64,000 nt of DNA from Enterococcus pallens ATCC BAA-351 (GTDB lineage Bacteria > Bacillota > Bacilli > Lactobacillales > Enterococcaceae): NCBI RefSeq assembly GCF_000407485.1, contig NZ_ASWD01000002.1:620001-684000 (forward strand), given 5' to 3'. The notes below the pieces were generated by a model. The model was not told where the DNA came from. It made no database searches and worked only from the letters and a program-made list of their open reading frames with translations. Below, piece after piece: positions 18,427 to 26,987 of the stretch (the stretch's first letter is position 1; each line of letters opens with the position of its first letter). A program made the position numbers and the translations under genes.

Positions 18427-19180
18427 CCAGATCCCCCTGTTCTACGGTTGGTGTATTATTTAAATTGTGCGGTGTCAGCATAATCATCACAAACATTACG
18501 GCAAACAAGGTAATAGCAATCGTCGGCAATTTCAAATAGGCTGCCAGCATAAAGCCGATGAAGAAAAACGGCGACATTTTTTTACTGATAATCATCTTCA
18601 GCAGCATGGCAAAACCGATAGCCGGCAAAAGATTGGCTGCAGCTGACATCGCGTTGATGACATCTACTGGAATGGAATCAACAAAGGTTTGAACTGCACC
18701 GCTGCCGGAATAGACCGCCAGCAAGCCGAAAACAAAATAAATCCCAAAAGTAGAAATCCAGCAGCCCAGCACATAAATTCGCGAGGCCGACTTCAGCTGG
18801 CTTTTTTCCAACTGCTTGCTCATGGCAGTGGCAAAAACGGAATTAAATAATTTCACAACAATAAACAGGAAGCCCCCCAATAAACCAATTGGAACTGCTA
18901 AAGCGGTTGCCAGCTCACTGCCGGCATTAGTCATAATGGCAAAGGCGGTTCCGATAACCCCAGCAGCAGCGCCATCTGGACTTACCGCTGCCCCAACAGG
19001 AAACGAACCAATGAAGATAACCTCCAGCACACCACCAATAATTACACCCTGCGTTACATCTCCTAATGCCAGTCCCATCAGCGTGGATGCCACCAGCGGA
19101 CGTGACAAGTAGCAGTAGCCAAAAAACATATCCATCTTACAGATTCCCAAGATCAACCCTGCAAGTACTGCTTCTAACAT
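18413..19180 (-). CDS. PTS mannose/fructose/sorbose-family IIC component
   Basis: 255 residues of almost continuous membrane helices. Contains the family segment LSRPLVASTLMGLALGDVTQGVIIGGVLEVIFIG and a Gly-rich loop PVGAAVSPDGAAAG. Starts after AAGGAGG. Together with IID it forms the translocating subunit. Confidence 0.95.
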   Translation of the reverse strand: MLEAVLAGLILGICKMDMFFGYCYLSRPLVASTLMGLALGDVTQGVIIGGVLEVIFIGSFPVGAAVSPDGAAAGVIGTAFAIMTNAGSELATALAVPIGLLGGFLFIVVKLFNSVFATAMSKQLEKSQLKSASRIYVLGCWISTFGIYFVFGLLAVYSGSGAVQTFVDSIPVDVINAMSAAANLLPAIGFAMLLKMIISKKMSPFFFIGFMLAAYLKLPTIAITLFAVMFVMIMLTPHNLNNTPTVEQGDLDDDF

Positions 19181-19203
19181 AGTTTTCCCTCCTTGACTCT
19201 TCT

Positions 19204-20250
19204 TTAAAAGACGACGCTTACCCGAAATGCACCTGGGACAGTAGCCGCTTCAAAAGCCTCTTGAATTTTTCCCAGCGGATACTTGGCTTCTACTAGCTTG
19301 GATACATCAATTCTTCCTTCACTAATAATCTCAGCCGCATATTGGAAATCATCAATATCGGCACTAAAAGTTCCTAACAATTCCAGCTTGCGGTAGTGAA
19401 TAGCATTGGAATCAATGTTCAGCTCTGGGCTGGGGTAGCCGGCCGCAAAAAGTAAAATTCGTCCGTCAATCTGCTTCACCATTTCCAGTGCCTGATTATT
19501 GGCCGAGGTTGCTCCAACCGCAACCACCACTGCATCAACACCTTTGCCGCCAGTCCATTCTTTAACGGCTTCCACTGGATCTGTCTCCGAAACATTGACA
19601 ACTTCAAAGCCGTAATCCTGGGCAGTTTGAATTTTCTTCTCCATCATTTCAGTTAAAATTACTTGGCAGCCCATTTCACGGGCGATTAATGCATTCAAGA
19701 TCCCCATCGTGCCGGCACCAATAATTGCTACAGTTTCTCCTGGCTGAACCCGTAATTTTCGCAACCCTTCAACAACCGTTCCAGCAGGTTCCACAAAAGC
19801 AGCTTCAGAAGGATCAACCTCTGGACTCATTTTGCACAAAGCACGGTAAGTCTTCACCACATATTCCCCACAGCCAAAATTGCCGTAGTAGCCATCTGAT
19901 GAAGCCACATTCATTACGCCGCGATGCGGACACTGGCTGGTTTTTCCTGCTTGGCAATAGTCACACTCACCGCACCAGTCATAGCCGACACCAATCGTTT
20001 CACCGACCTCAAAATCAGGAACTTCCGCTCCTTTGGCAATAATTTCCCCGCTGTATTCATGGCCGAAAGCCATAGGCAATGGTTGTTTGCCTAGACGGGC
20101 ACCATTCCAGACACCATATTCTGACGTACACAGGTTGCAGGCTTTAACTTTTACTAAGACTTGATCAGGCTTCAGCTCCGGAATAGTGCGCTCATGAACC
20201 TGAGCGACGAATTTATCAGTAATAACAGCAAATTTTGTTTGGTTGGTCAT
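19204..20250 (-). CDS. Zinc-dependent medium-chain dehydrogenase (polyol/alcohol type)
   Basis: 348 residues. Catalytic zinc ligands are visible in CNLCTSEY and GHEYSGE; the structural zinc loop is CGECDYCQAGKTSQC. NAD-binding GAGTMGILNA follows. Similar to sorbitol, threonine and galactitol-phosphate dehydrogenases. The ATG overlaps the stop of the isomerase gene by 4 bp. In this operon it probably oxidises a hydroxyl of the imported sugar phosphate; position unknown. Confidence 0.9.
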   Translation of the reverse strand: MTNQTKFAVITDKFVAQVHERTIPELKPDQVLVKVKACNLCTSEYGVWNGARLGKQPLPMAFGHEYSGEIIAKGAEVPDFEVGETIGVGYDWCGECDYCQAGKTSQCPHRGVMNVASSDGYYGNFGCGEYVVKTYRALCKMSPEVDPSEAAFVEPAGTVVEGLRKLRVQPGETVAIIGAGTMGILNALIAREMGCQVILTEMMEKKIQTAQDYGFEVVNVSETDPVEAVKEWTGGKGVDAVVVAVGATSANNQALEMVKQIDGRILLFAAGYPSPELNIDSNAIHYRKLELLGTFSADIDDFQYAAEIISEGRIDVSKLVEAKYPLGKIQEAFEAATVPGAFRVSVVF

Positions 20251-21080
20251 AATTGCTCCTCCAATAGTTTTAGTTGATCATAGGTAGCCTGGTAAATTTT
20301 TCGAGGATTTTCACGATAACTGCTGTGGGTAAATTCTAAGCAAAATTCCCCTTGATACCCTTGCTGTTGAAATTCCTCCAGCACCTGCTGCAGCTTCAGC
20401 TCTCCCGTTTGCCAGGCTACATGGGCAAATTGCCCTTTTTGATAATTGGTTAAATGACAATAATCAATGCATGAGCCGAATATCTGAAAATAATCAGCAA
20501 TACACTCGCCCTGACGGCTGATGGTTCCCGTATCAATAATCACCTTCAAATTCTCCTCATCTACCTCAGTCAAATAGCGTTTCATGCGTTCTAACGAGTT
20601 TACCAGCTTGGTACTTTGAGGAGTTAACGGCTCCATTGCCACCTTAATACCATAGCTTTTGGCAAATCGACTTAACCAATGCGCCATTTCAACTGATCGC
20701 AGCCAGGCTGCAGCCGGATCCTCATCGTGAAATGCCCAGCCGGAAGTAATCATAATCCTCGGACATTCCAGCTCATGGGCACTGTATACCACGTGGCGAA
20801 AATAGTTTTTAGTCTGTCGAATTGCTTCGGTTCCCTTAGCAGCCAAGTGGAAAGGCTGTGGGCAGCTTTGTCTGGGACTCAAGCAGCTGACAGATAAGCT
20901 GAACTTTTTCAGCAGCTGCTGAAAAGTCAGAGTGTCCGTGTGGCTGTATGAATCAATGAAAAAGTGAGTCGGACAAGCCCAAAGATCAATCGTTTGATAG
21001 CCAATTTCACTGATCTCTTTTAGAAAAGTTTCCAGTTGATACTGCTGGTAGCAGTGATTCATCGGGGCAAAGCGCTGCAT
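20247..21080 (-). CDS. Sugar phosphate isomerase/epimerase (AP-endonuclease-2/xylose-isomerase-like TIM barrel)
   Basis: 277 residues. Metal-site residues expected of the family are seen in AMEPLTPQ (Glu), VIIDTGTI (Asp), CHLTNYQ (His) and CLEFTHSSY (Glu). The fold is that of IolE/IolI/UxaE-like enzymes. Starts one base after the aldolase stop and overlaps the next dehydrogenase. Likely epimerises or isomerises the keto-sugar product of the adjacent dehydrogenases. Confidence 0.85.
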   Translation of the reverse strand: MQRFAPMNHCYQQYQLETFLKEISEIGYQTIDLWACPTHFFIDSYSHTDTLTFQQLLKKFSLSVSCLSPRQSCPQPFHLAAKGTEAIRQTKNYFRHVVYSAHELECPRIMITSGWAFHDEDPAAAWLRSVEMAHWLSRFAKSYGIKVAMEPLTPQSTKLVNSLERMKRYLTEVDEENLKVIIDTGTISRQGECIADYFQIFGSCIDYCHLTNYQKGQFAHVAWQTGELKLQQVLEEFQQQGYQGEFCLEFTHSSYRENPRKIYQATYDQLKLLEEQL

Positions 21081-21081
21081 C

Positions 21082-21963
21082 TTACCAGCGCCCTTCAGAT
21101 TTGAACAGCTTCATATAATGCATTAATTTAGCTTTGTAAGCATCGGCGCCTACAGCGAAAAGCTGCTGCATGTTCATGCGTTTAGTCGTGAACTCATCAG
21201 TGTCTACTCCCTTTGGTACTTTGATTTCTAAATTATTGGCATAGCTGGCTTCCATCGCATCTAAACCAGCCATTACTAAATCAGTGTTTAAATTAACCTT
21301 TTGAATGCCATGTTCGATGGTTTTGCGCAGATTGTCATCGCCGGAACCAGATCCGCCATGCAAGACTAATGGCTGTTCAATTTGAGCGGCCAAAGTATCC
21401 AGCAATGGGAAATCAATTTTGCATTCACCTTGGTAAACACCATGAGAGGTACCAACAGCTACTGCCAAACAATCGACATTAGTTTGGGCTAAGAAATCGG
21501 CAGCCTCTTCTGGTCGAGTCAACCCAGAATCACGAGTCTTATCGTATTCAAAGGCTTGACCGACATGTCCTAACTCTGCCTCTACCGAAATTCCGCAGGC
21601 ATGGGCAAACTTAACAATTTCCGCGGTTTCCTTCACATTGTCCTCAAAGCTGCTTTGAGAGCGGTCAATCATGACTGAACTAAATCCGGCTCGGATCGCA
21701 TTGGCGATATCTTCAAAGGGTCCGCCATGATCCAAATTGACAGCAACCGGTACTTCTGGATAACGACGTTCATAAAAACGAGCAATCTCAGCACATTCAT
21801 AAATGCCGTGAACCCCTGCAACATCCAAAATAATTGGTGCCCGCAGCTCCTTGGCGGCTAAAAAACAGGCTTCTATCGTTTCACGGTTAAACACATTAGG
21901 TGCGGCCACCCCGTATCCGCCTTTCTTGGCTTCCTTTAACAGCTGATGCATTGGAATAATCAT
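21082..21963 (-). CDS. Class II (zinc) ketose-bisphosphate aldolase family protein
   Basis: 293 residues. Zinc and substrate motifs: VNLDHGGPFEDI, MIDRSQSSFEDN, EAELGHVGQ, LHGGSGSGDDNLRKTI and KVNLNTDL. Same family as FbaA, GatY, KbaY and IolJ. No sugar-phosphate kinase is present in the operon, so it may cleave a monophosphate (as IolJ does) rather than a bisphosphate; that is inference. Confidence 0.92.
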   Translation of the reverse strand: MIIPMHQLLKEAKKGGYGVAAPNVFNRETIEACFLAAKELRAPIILDVAGVHGIYECAEIARFYERRYPEVPVAVNLDHGGPFEDIANAIRAGFSSVMIDRSQSSFEDNVKETAEIVKFAHACGISVEAELGHVGQAFEYDKTRDSGLTRPEEAADFLAQTNVDCLAVAVGTSHGVYQGECKIDFPLLDTLAAQIEQPLVLHGGSGSGDDNLRKTIEHGIQKVNLNTDLVMAGLDAMEASYANNLEIKVPKGVDTDEFTTKRMNMQQLFAVGADAYKAKLMHYMKLFKSEGRW

Positions 21964-22002
21964 TGTTTTCCTCCTATTTTTTCCTTCAAAAATTACTCTC
22001 GT

Positions 22003-22464
22003 TTATTTGTATTGAACAATTGAATCGGTGGGAACCTGTTGGATTTCTACGCTGACTCCAGTTGAAACCAGCTCCTTCAACTGTTCCTCTTCCTGCGGCA
22101 GCAGATTAATGGCTTTTGAGATATTTTTGGTTCCTTCTCGTGCTTTAGTTCCACCCAAATTCAGTCGCTTAATATCCGGGATTGCCTGGATCAATTGATA
22201 AGCATCGTCGATTGAAGCTACAACAATAAATAGTTTGTATTTGTCGGTTTTACCGGCTTGAATCGCTGTAATTGAATCTTTGACCGTCTTGATAACCACC
22301 TTAATATTGTGGGGACAAGCCATTTTCAAGGTCGCTTTTTGCAAGGCATCGTTAACTACACTATCGTTAGCTACCAAGATACAATCGGCCTTGATACTAT
22401 TGGTCCAAGACAAGGCTACCTGTCCATGGATTAAGCGATGATCAACACGCACTAATTGGATCAT
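22003..22464 (-). CDS. PTS mannose/fructose/sorbose-family IIB component
   Basis: 153 residues, cytoplasmic. MIQLVRVDHRLIHGQVALSW carries the phosphorylated His in RLIHGQV. Closely follows IIA, with which it exchanges the phosphoryl group. Family length is about 160. Confidence 0.96.
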   Translation of the reverse strand: MIQLVRVDHRLIHGQVALSWTNSIKADCILVANDSVVNDALQKATLKMACPHNIKVVIKTVKDSITAIQAGKTDKYKLFIVVASIDDAYQLIQAIPDIKRLNLGGTKAREGTKNISKAINLLPQEEEQLKELVSTGVSVEIQQVPTDSIVQYK

Positions 22465-22476
22465 TTCATTTCCCTC

Positions 22477-22896
22477 CTAAAATTCGTCTTCTGTCATGTT
22501 CAGCTGCAACTGATTGCAGTAAGTAAATCCTTCATTGGCACTAGCCATCGCCTGAACAATCGCTGTCTGACTGTCGGCTTCTTCGTTGGACAACTGCACC
22601 AGCAAATCAATTAAAAACGCCAAGTTCATGCCCGAAATCAAATGAATGTTTTCGCCTTTATTGATACGCTTCATCCATTCATTGTTTACACTGCCGCCAA
22701 ATATATCGGAAACTACAAACAATTCATTGTCCTGGTTTGCCTGAATGATCTGGTCGATTTCTTTTTCGACATCTTCATGCTCCCGGGTGTAAGCACAATA
22801 ATAATCAAGATTGGGAAAATCGCCAGCGATCATCTTGACTGTATCTACCATGCCTTTGGCTAACCAACCGTGGCTGAAGCATAAAACCTTCCTCAT
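22477..22896 (-). CDS. PTS mannose-family IIA component
   Basis: 139 residues from ATG 22896, with AAGGAGG seven bases upstream. The longer frame from 22947 starts inside the sigma-54 promoter and is rejected. N-terminal CFSHGWLAKGMVD holds the active His, and DIFGGSVNNEW is the family's second conserved loop. First gene of the operon. Confidence 0.93.
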   Translation of the reverse strand: MRKVLCFSHGWLAKGMVDTVKMIAGDFPNLDYYCAYTREHEDVEKEIDQIIQANQDNELFVVSDIFGGSVNNEWMKRINKGENIHLISGMNLAFLIDLLVQLSNEEADSQTAIVQAMASANEGFTYCNQLQLNMTEDEF

Positions 22897-22930
22897 GGAA
22901 TCCCTCCTTTTTCCTCTTCGCTTTATTAAA

Positions 22931-22947
22931 AGCAAGTCCTGTGCCAA
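22931..22947 (-). promoter_or_regulatory. Sigma-54 (RpoN) -24/-12 promoter of the PTS operon
   Basis: Minus-strand TTGGCACAGGACTTGCT: -24 element TTGGCAC, five bases, -12 element TTGCT, matching the sigma-54 consensus with correct spacing. It lies 35 bp upstream of the IIA start, and the gene immediately upstream encodes a GAFTGA-bearing activator of the LevR type. Confidence 0.92.
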
Positions 22948-23018
22948 TTACTGTTCATCAATAAAAAATAAGCCAAAATCCTACTGCTGCAAGGACTGCG
23001 GATTGAATGCAAACAAAA

Positions 23019-23053
23019 AGTGACACTATCTTTTGCAAAAAGACAGTGTCACT
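23019..23053 (-). terminator. Intrinsic terminator of the LevR-type regulator gene
   Basis: Long stem AGTGACACTGTCTTTT paired with AAAAGATAGTGTCAC on the minus strand, followed by TTTTTGTTT. It separates the regulator from the sigma-54 operon. Confidence 0.9.
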
Positions 23054-23070
23054 GATTTCTTTATTTAGTG

Positions 23071-25785
23071 TCACACAAAGTTCTGAGTGATATTGTAAAT
23101 GTAATAAGCCTCTTCTACCGGCAATGTAATATTGTACAACTGCTCGATTGGGTGAAAGGCCGTTTGGATCATGGAACAAATCTGCTGCTGGTTTCGTAAA
23201 AATGCTTCATCCTGCGGCATCGTGTCCATCTGCTGATTGCGAATCAGCCGTTCAATCATGCAGCTGACGTGCACATACAACGTCAGCTTTTGATTATTGT
23301 TCAGCTTGCGATTGATAAAGCGTTCCAACGTTTCCATACAGGGCTCAATTTGGGAAATGACTTTAGTGCTGTCCAAAATCGTTAAGGAATCAATGATCTT
23401 ATTCAAGGACAGATTCTTAATCATTTCATTGTTTACCACTTCTGCCACTTCCTTGGCGGTATGCTGTTCCAACAGCTGCAGCAGCCGATTGTCCTTATCG
23501 GAAAACAGATCCTCAATTGAAATAAACGGCAGCTGCCCCAGCTGCGGATCAGCCGTGCCGATTAAACCGATCACTTCATTCGTTTTGAAGACCTCTGTTT
23601 CAAAGCCCTTTTGCTTCAGCTGCTCAAAGTCTTGAGCAATAAATTGCAGCTCGCTTTCGGCTGGTACAATCTTAGTGAACAATTCCTTTAGTTTAATGGC
23701 AGTCCCAAACCCGGTACTGCAGGATATAATCACTGCCTTCGAAGCTTTCTTCTCTGGGTAAATCAGCTGGCAGTGAATTTTTCCGGTTTCCTTCATCTTC
23801 TCAGAGATTTCAAGAATACTTTGCTTTTGCTGGATTAGATCACCGCCCCATAAAGCCATTTCAGTGGATACATTGTTGATCAGTACAATCGGTGAAGTAA
23901 TATTTTTAACTAACTGCTTGCCAATATTGTGAAGCGAACCCATATCCACCAGCACCAGCAATCCTTCCTGATAGTCGTAGCTTTCTACATATTGCTCAAT
24001 GCGTTCAATTAACTCGTCAACACTAACATCCAGCGGCATATCAAAGGAATCAAAGATATGCGCCTTTAGCATTCGGTTCACCACACTGCTGATACTGCTG
24101 GCAGTCGCATAGCCATGGGCGATAATTAGGCCGCCAATCGCTTTGCTCTCAACCGTTTTTCCGGCAATTTGCGTGAGCATAATAAATAGCTTATCAAACT
24201 GACTTAAGGACAAATCTAAATTGTTTTCCAGCAGCTGAAACAACGTGGGGGTATTTTGTTTACTCATTTTATAAAGGTATTGGTACAGCTCCTGCAGCTC
24301 GGCTTTTTCTATATTAAACTGCAGTGCTTCGGTTCGTTTCAATAAATAATTGGCAATCATGAAGATGTCATTGCCGTTAGACAGATGGTTCTGAGCGTGC
24401 ATCACCAGCTGGAAGGTCTCCTGCACCTGACGAATCATGTAATTCAGGATTTCCTGAGAAGTACTGACATCATTGAAAATCAATTGATCAATAAACGAAT
24501 ACAATTCCGACATCGCCTGCTCCTGAAAATCGACAAAAGTAAGCTGCTCCTTTTGCAGGGCCTTAAAAAGCTTTAGTACCCGGCGAATCATCTTGTCAGC
24601 ATAGCGATTAAACAAGGTAATTTCCTTAGATACCCGAATCTCCATCGCCGGAGTAAACAAAACCGGTTCGTTCAAGAACTTCTTCTCATTTAACAAATCC
24701 AAATTAGCTAAAAGCATTTCCTCAGGCACGGAATTCCGGCGAATATCTACTGGATTTTTTCCCTGCTGCAGCGAATACTCGCGGGCACAAACCCGTTTGA
24801 TCAAATTCTCCACTTCTCCAATATTACCTTTGTGCTGAGCATGCGTCAGTAGATGGATGACCGTACTGGACACCCGCAGTGAGCATTGCAGGACACTGGC
24901 TTCTTGCTTCAACATCAAGTAAATCAAATCCTGACGCTCCTGATAGGTTCGCTCCGCAAAGTTCGGCAAATGACAAATCATAGGAATTCGCCGTAAAAAG
25001 GTCGGCAAAAAACTGCTTTGCACTTCTTCAGTTGTGGCAAAAATTAACCGAACATTGGCTTTCCGCAGATTGTCCGTCTCCCCAATCCGACTGAAAACCT
25101 TCTGATCCATCAAAATAAATAGCTTTTCTTGTCCTTCCGGCGATAATCGGTGAACCTCATCCAAAAAAAGGATACCACCTTTAGCCTCTTCGATTAAACC
25201 GCCACGGTCACTATCCGCTCCGGTAAATGCCCCACGTTTGTAGCCGAAAAGCTGACTGGATAAAAGCTCCGGATTGTTGTAGTACTGGGCACAGTTAAAC
25301 ACAATAAACGGTGCCTTTTCGCTCAAAATATTCTTTGCTAGGCTGTATTCATAAACTAGACGAGCCAGCATGCTTTTCCCAGTTCCTGACTCCCCATGCA
25401 GCAGGATCGGTAAGCCTTCTGGATAAATCGCCGCGGAAATCAACTGCTCAATTGGTTCCTTCAGACTGTCGTTGCGGCCGATCACTCGATCAAAAGCATC
25501 GACTCCTCCCTGGCGCTTCAGCTCTCCGATCGAAGCGTACACCGCTCCCTCCAAAGCACAATCTAAAACGGTTTCAACAAAATTCCGACTAAAAAAATAA
25601 ACTGGCCGGGAATTGATTTTGATTAACAACGACTCTTCCACCAGCTCGTTCAAATACTTACTAGCGGTGTTGCGCTTAATGGTAAAGTAATCACAAATTT
25701 CGTTAGCAATCACTGCTGCTGCTTCATCCAATTGATTGACCTGTTGATTTTTATCTACTACAAATTGATATATTTTCTGCTTCAC
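23071..25785 (-). CDS. LevR-type sigma-54-dependent, PRD-containing PTS transcriptional activator
   Basis: About 904 residues. Start: GTG 25785, nine bases after AAAGGGG, fits better than ATG 25821, which has no site; ATG 25794 abuts the site directly. N-terminal winged HTH (KRNTASKYLNEL), AAA+ domain with Walker A GESGTGKS, GAFTGADSDRG (sigma-54 contact loop) and ILFLDEVHRL, then a PRD, an EIIA-Man-like domain (LIIAHGYATASS and VLVDMGSL), an EIIB-like segment (IISCSTGFGTA) and a C-terminal PRD. Family members are controlled by PTS phosphorylation and activate an adjacent mannose-type operon. It lies directly upstream of such an operon and its -24/-12 promoter. Confidence 0.92.
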   Translation of the reverse strand: MKQKIYQFVVDKNQQVNQLDEAAAVIANEICDYFTIKRNTASKYLNELVEESLLIKINSRPVYFFSRNFVETVLDCALEGAVYASIGELKRQGGVDAFDRVIGRNDSLKEPIEQLISAAIYPEGLPILLHGESGTGKSMLARLVYEYSLAKNILSEKAPFIVFNCAQYYNNPELLSSQLFGYKRGAFTGADSDRGGLIEEAKGGILFLDEVHRLSPEGQEKLFILMDQKVFSRIGETDNLRKANVRLIFATTEEVQSSFLPTFLRRIPMICHLPNFAERTYQERQDLIYLMLKQEASVLQCSLRVSSTVIHLLTHAQHKGNIGEVENLIKRVCAREYSLQQGKNPVDIRRNSVPEEMLLANLDLLNEKKFLNEPVLFTPAMEIRVSKEITLFNRYADKMIRRVLKLFKALQKEQLTFVDFQEQAMSELYSFIDQLIFNDVSTSQEILNYMIRQVQETFQLVMHAQNHLSNGNDIFMIANYLLKRTEALQFNIEKAELQELYQYLYKMSKQNTPTLFQLLENNLDLSLSQFDKLFIMLTQIAGKTVESKAIGGLIIAHGYATASSISSVVNRMLKAHIFDSFDMPLDVSVDELIERIEQYVESYDYQEGLLVLVDMGSLHNIGKQLVKNITSPIVLINNVSTEMALWGGDLIQQKQSILEISEKMKETGKIHCQLIYPEKKASKAVIISCSTGFGTAIKLKELFTKIVPAESELQFIAQDFEQLKQKGFETEVFKTNEVIGLIGTADPQLGQLPFISIEDLFSDKDNRLLQLLEQHTAKEVAEVVNNEMIKNLSLNKIIDSLTILDSTKVISQIEPCMETLERFINRKLNNNQKLTLYVHVSCMIERLIRNQQMDTMPQDEAFLRNQQQICSMIQTAFHPIEQLYNITLPVEEAYYIYNITQNFV

Positions 25786-25936
25786 AAGTATCATCCCCTT
25801 TGATATTGTTCGACATTTCACGTATATAATTTAACAGACAAACTATTGGTTAGCATTATAAGCTAGAAACAGAGAATCAACAATAGCTAAAATGGCCTGC
25901 CCAAAAAGAAAGCAGGTGATTTTGAATAAAAAAATC

Positions 25937-25962
25937 AGCATTCAGCCTGGAAACTGAATGCT
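25937..25962 (-). terminator. Intrinsic terminator of the RpiR-family regulator gene
   Basis: Stem AGCATTCAG / CTGAATGCT with an eight-base loop and minus-strand tail GATTTTTTTATT, 12 bp past the stop codon. Confidence 0.9.
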
Positions 25963-25974
25963 AACTTTTTACGA

Positions 25975-26829
25975 TTAATGGTCAATTTTCACTTTCTTAA
26001 CTGCTTCTTTGGTATTTTGCAGCAGCTCAATGGTTTGATCGTAATGTTTTGCTGCATAAGACAGGAAGAAGACATCCACTACAAACAGCTGCGCCATTAA
26101 AGAAACGGTGGCTGCCGCACGCAAAGGATTCTCCCCTTCGTGCTCACTGACCAAACTGATGGTGGCGATGTCGGCCAATTTTGAACCCCCGAATGAGGTT
26201 AAGCCAATTACCTTCATTTGTCGCTCTCGAGCTAATTGTGCTAAACGAATTGTTTCCCGCGTTTCGCCAGAGTTGGAAACTCCGATAAACAGTGAGCCTT
26301 CACCGACAGAAGCCATCATTCCAGCCATGTGATGGTAATCCTGCTCAAAGATCGTCACCTTTCCTAAACGAGAAAATTTTTGATACATATCTTGGGCGAC
26401 CAAACTGGAGGCACCCACCCCGTAGATATAGATCGTCTGTGCGTTTTCTACCAATTCTACACATTTTTCGACGGTTTCATTGGTTAAACAGGCCACATTT
26501 TTGTTTAAGACATAATCGATTCGAGCCTTCAATTTCGTTTTGATGGTATCAGGATTGTCTTCTTTATCAATATCCGTATAAACCTCAACTTTTTGCTGGC
26601 CGATGTCTGAAGACAGCTGCAGCTTCAGCTCGGTAAAGCCGTTCAAACCGATCGAACGAGTAAAACGAATAATCGTCGCAGGACTAGATGCAGCCTCTTT
26701 GGCTAATTGACTGGCCGTATAACGAATTACCTTTTCTGGCTTTGCTAAAATATACTCTGCTAAATTCCGTTCAGACTTACTAAGGGTAGGCAGCTTGTCT
26801 CGAATTAAAAATAGAATATCATCGTTCAC
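25975..26829 (-). CDS. murR: RpiR/MurR-family regulator of MurNAc catabolism
   Basis: 284 residues. N-terminal RpiR HTH (about 1-77; LAKEAASSPATIIRFTRSIGL) and a C-terminal SIS sugar-phosphate domain (IYGVGASSLVAQDMYQKF, ISNSGET-like VSNSGETRET). It follows the MurNAc operon, so the ligand is likely MurNAc-6-phosphate. Own transcription unit: a terminator separates it from murP and an inverted repeat (26856-26879) lies just before it. Whether it represses or activates cannot be read from sequence. Confidence 0.85.
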   Translation of the reverse strand: MNDDILFLIRDKLPTLSKSERNLAEYILAKPEKVIRYTASQLAKEAASSPATIIRFTRSIGLNGFTELKLQLSSDIGQQKVEVYTDIDKEDNPDTIKTKLKARIDYVLNKNVACLTNETVEKCVELVENAQTIYIYGVGASSLVAQDMYQKFSRLGKVTIFEQDYHHMAGMMASVGEGSLFIGVSNSGETRETIRLAQLARERQMKVIGLTSFGGSKLADIATISLVSEHEGENPLRAAATVSLMAQLFVVDVFFLSYAAKHYDQTIELLQNTKEAVKKVKIDH

Positions 26830-26855
26830 AAAAGTCAGCTCCTCGTAAAATTGAT

Positions 26856-26879
26856 ATCAGAGAATCCAAGATCTCTGAT
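26856..26879 (-). promoter_or_regulatory. Inverted repeat upstream of murR
   Basis: Arms ATCAGAGA / TCTCTGAT separated by eight bases, 27 bp upstream of the murR start. Could be an autoregulatory site or a leader hairpin; unlike the repeat before mupG. Confidence 0.45.
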
Positions 26880-26957
26880 TTTGTACTAATCCTTTTTTAT
26901 CCTCTTCGTGAATATTTTACAGGAAGCCCTACTATTTAGATAGAGAAAATTCAAAAA

Positions 26958-26976
26958 CTCCGGTATCGAACCGGAG
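26958..26976 (-). terminator. Intrinsic terminator of the mupG-murQ-murP operon
   Basis: Stem CTCCGGT / ACCGGAG with a five-base loop and a TTTTT tail on the minus strand, 11 bp after murP. Confidence 0.88.
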
Positions 26977-26987
26977 CTTTTCAAAGG

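Noticed and set aside
22477-22947. IIA start at 22947
   Set aside because: It lies within the -24 element of the sigma-54 promoter; ATG 22896 has a strong ribosome binding site.
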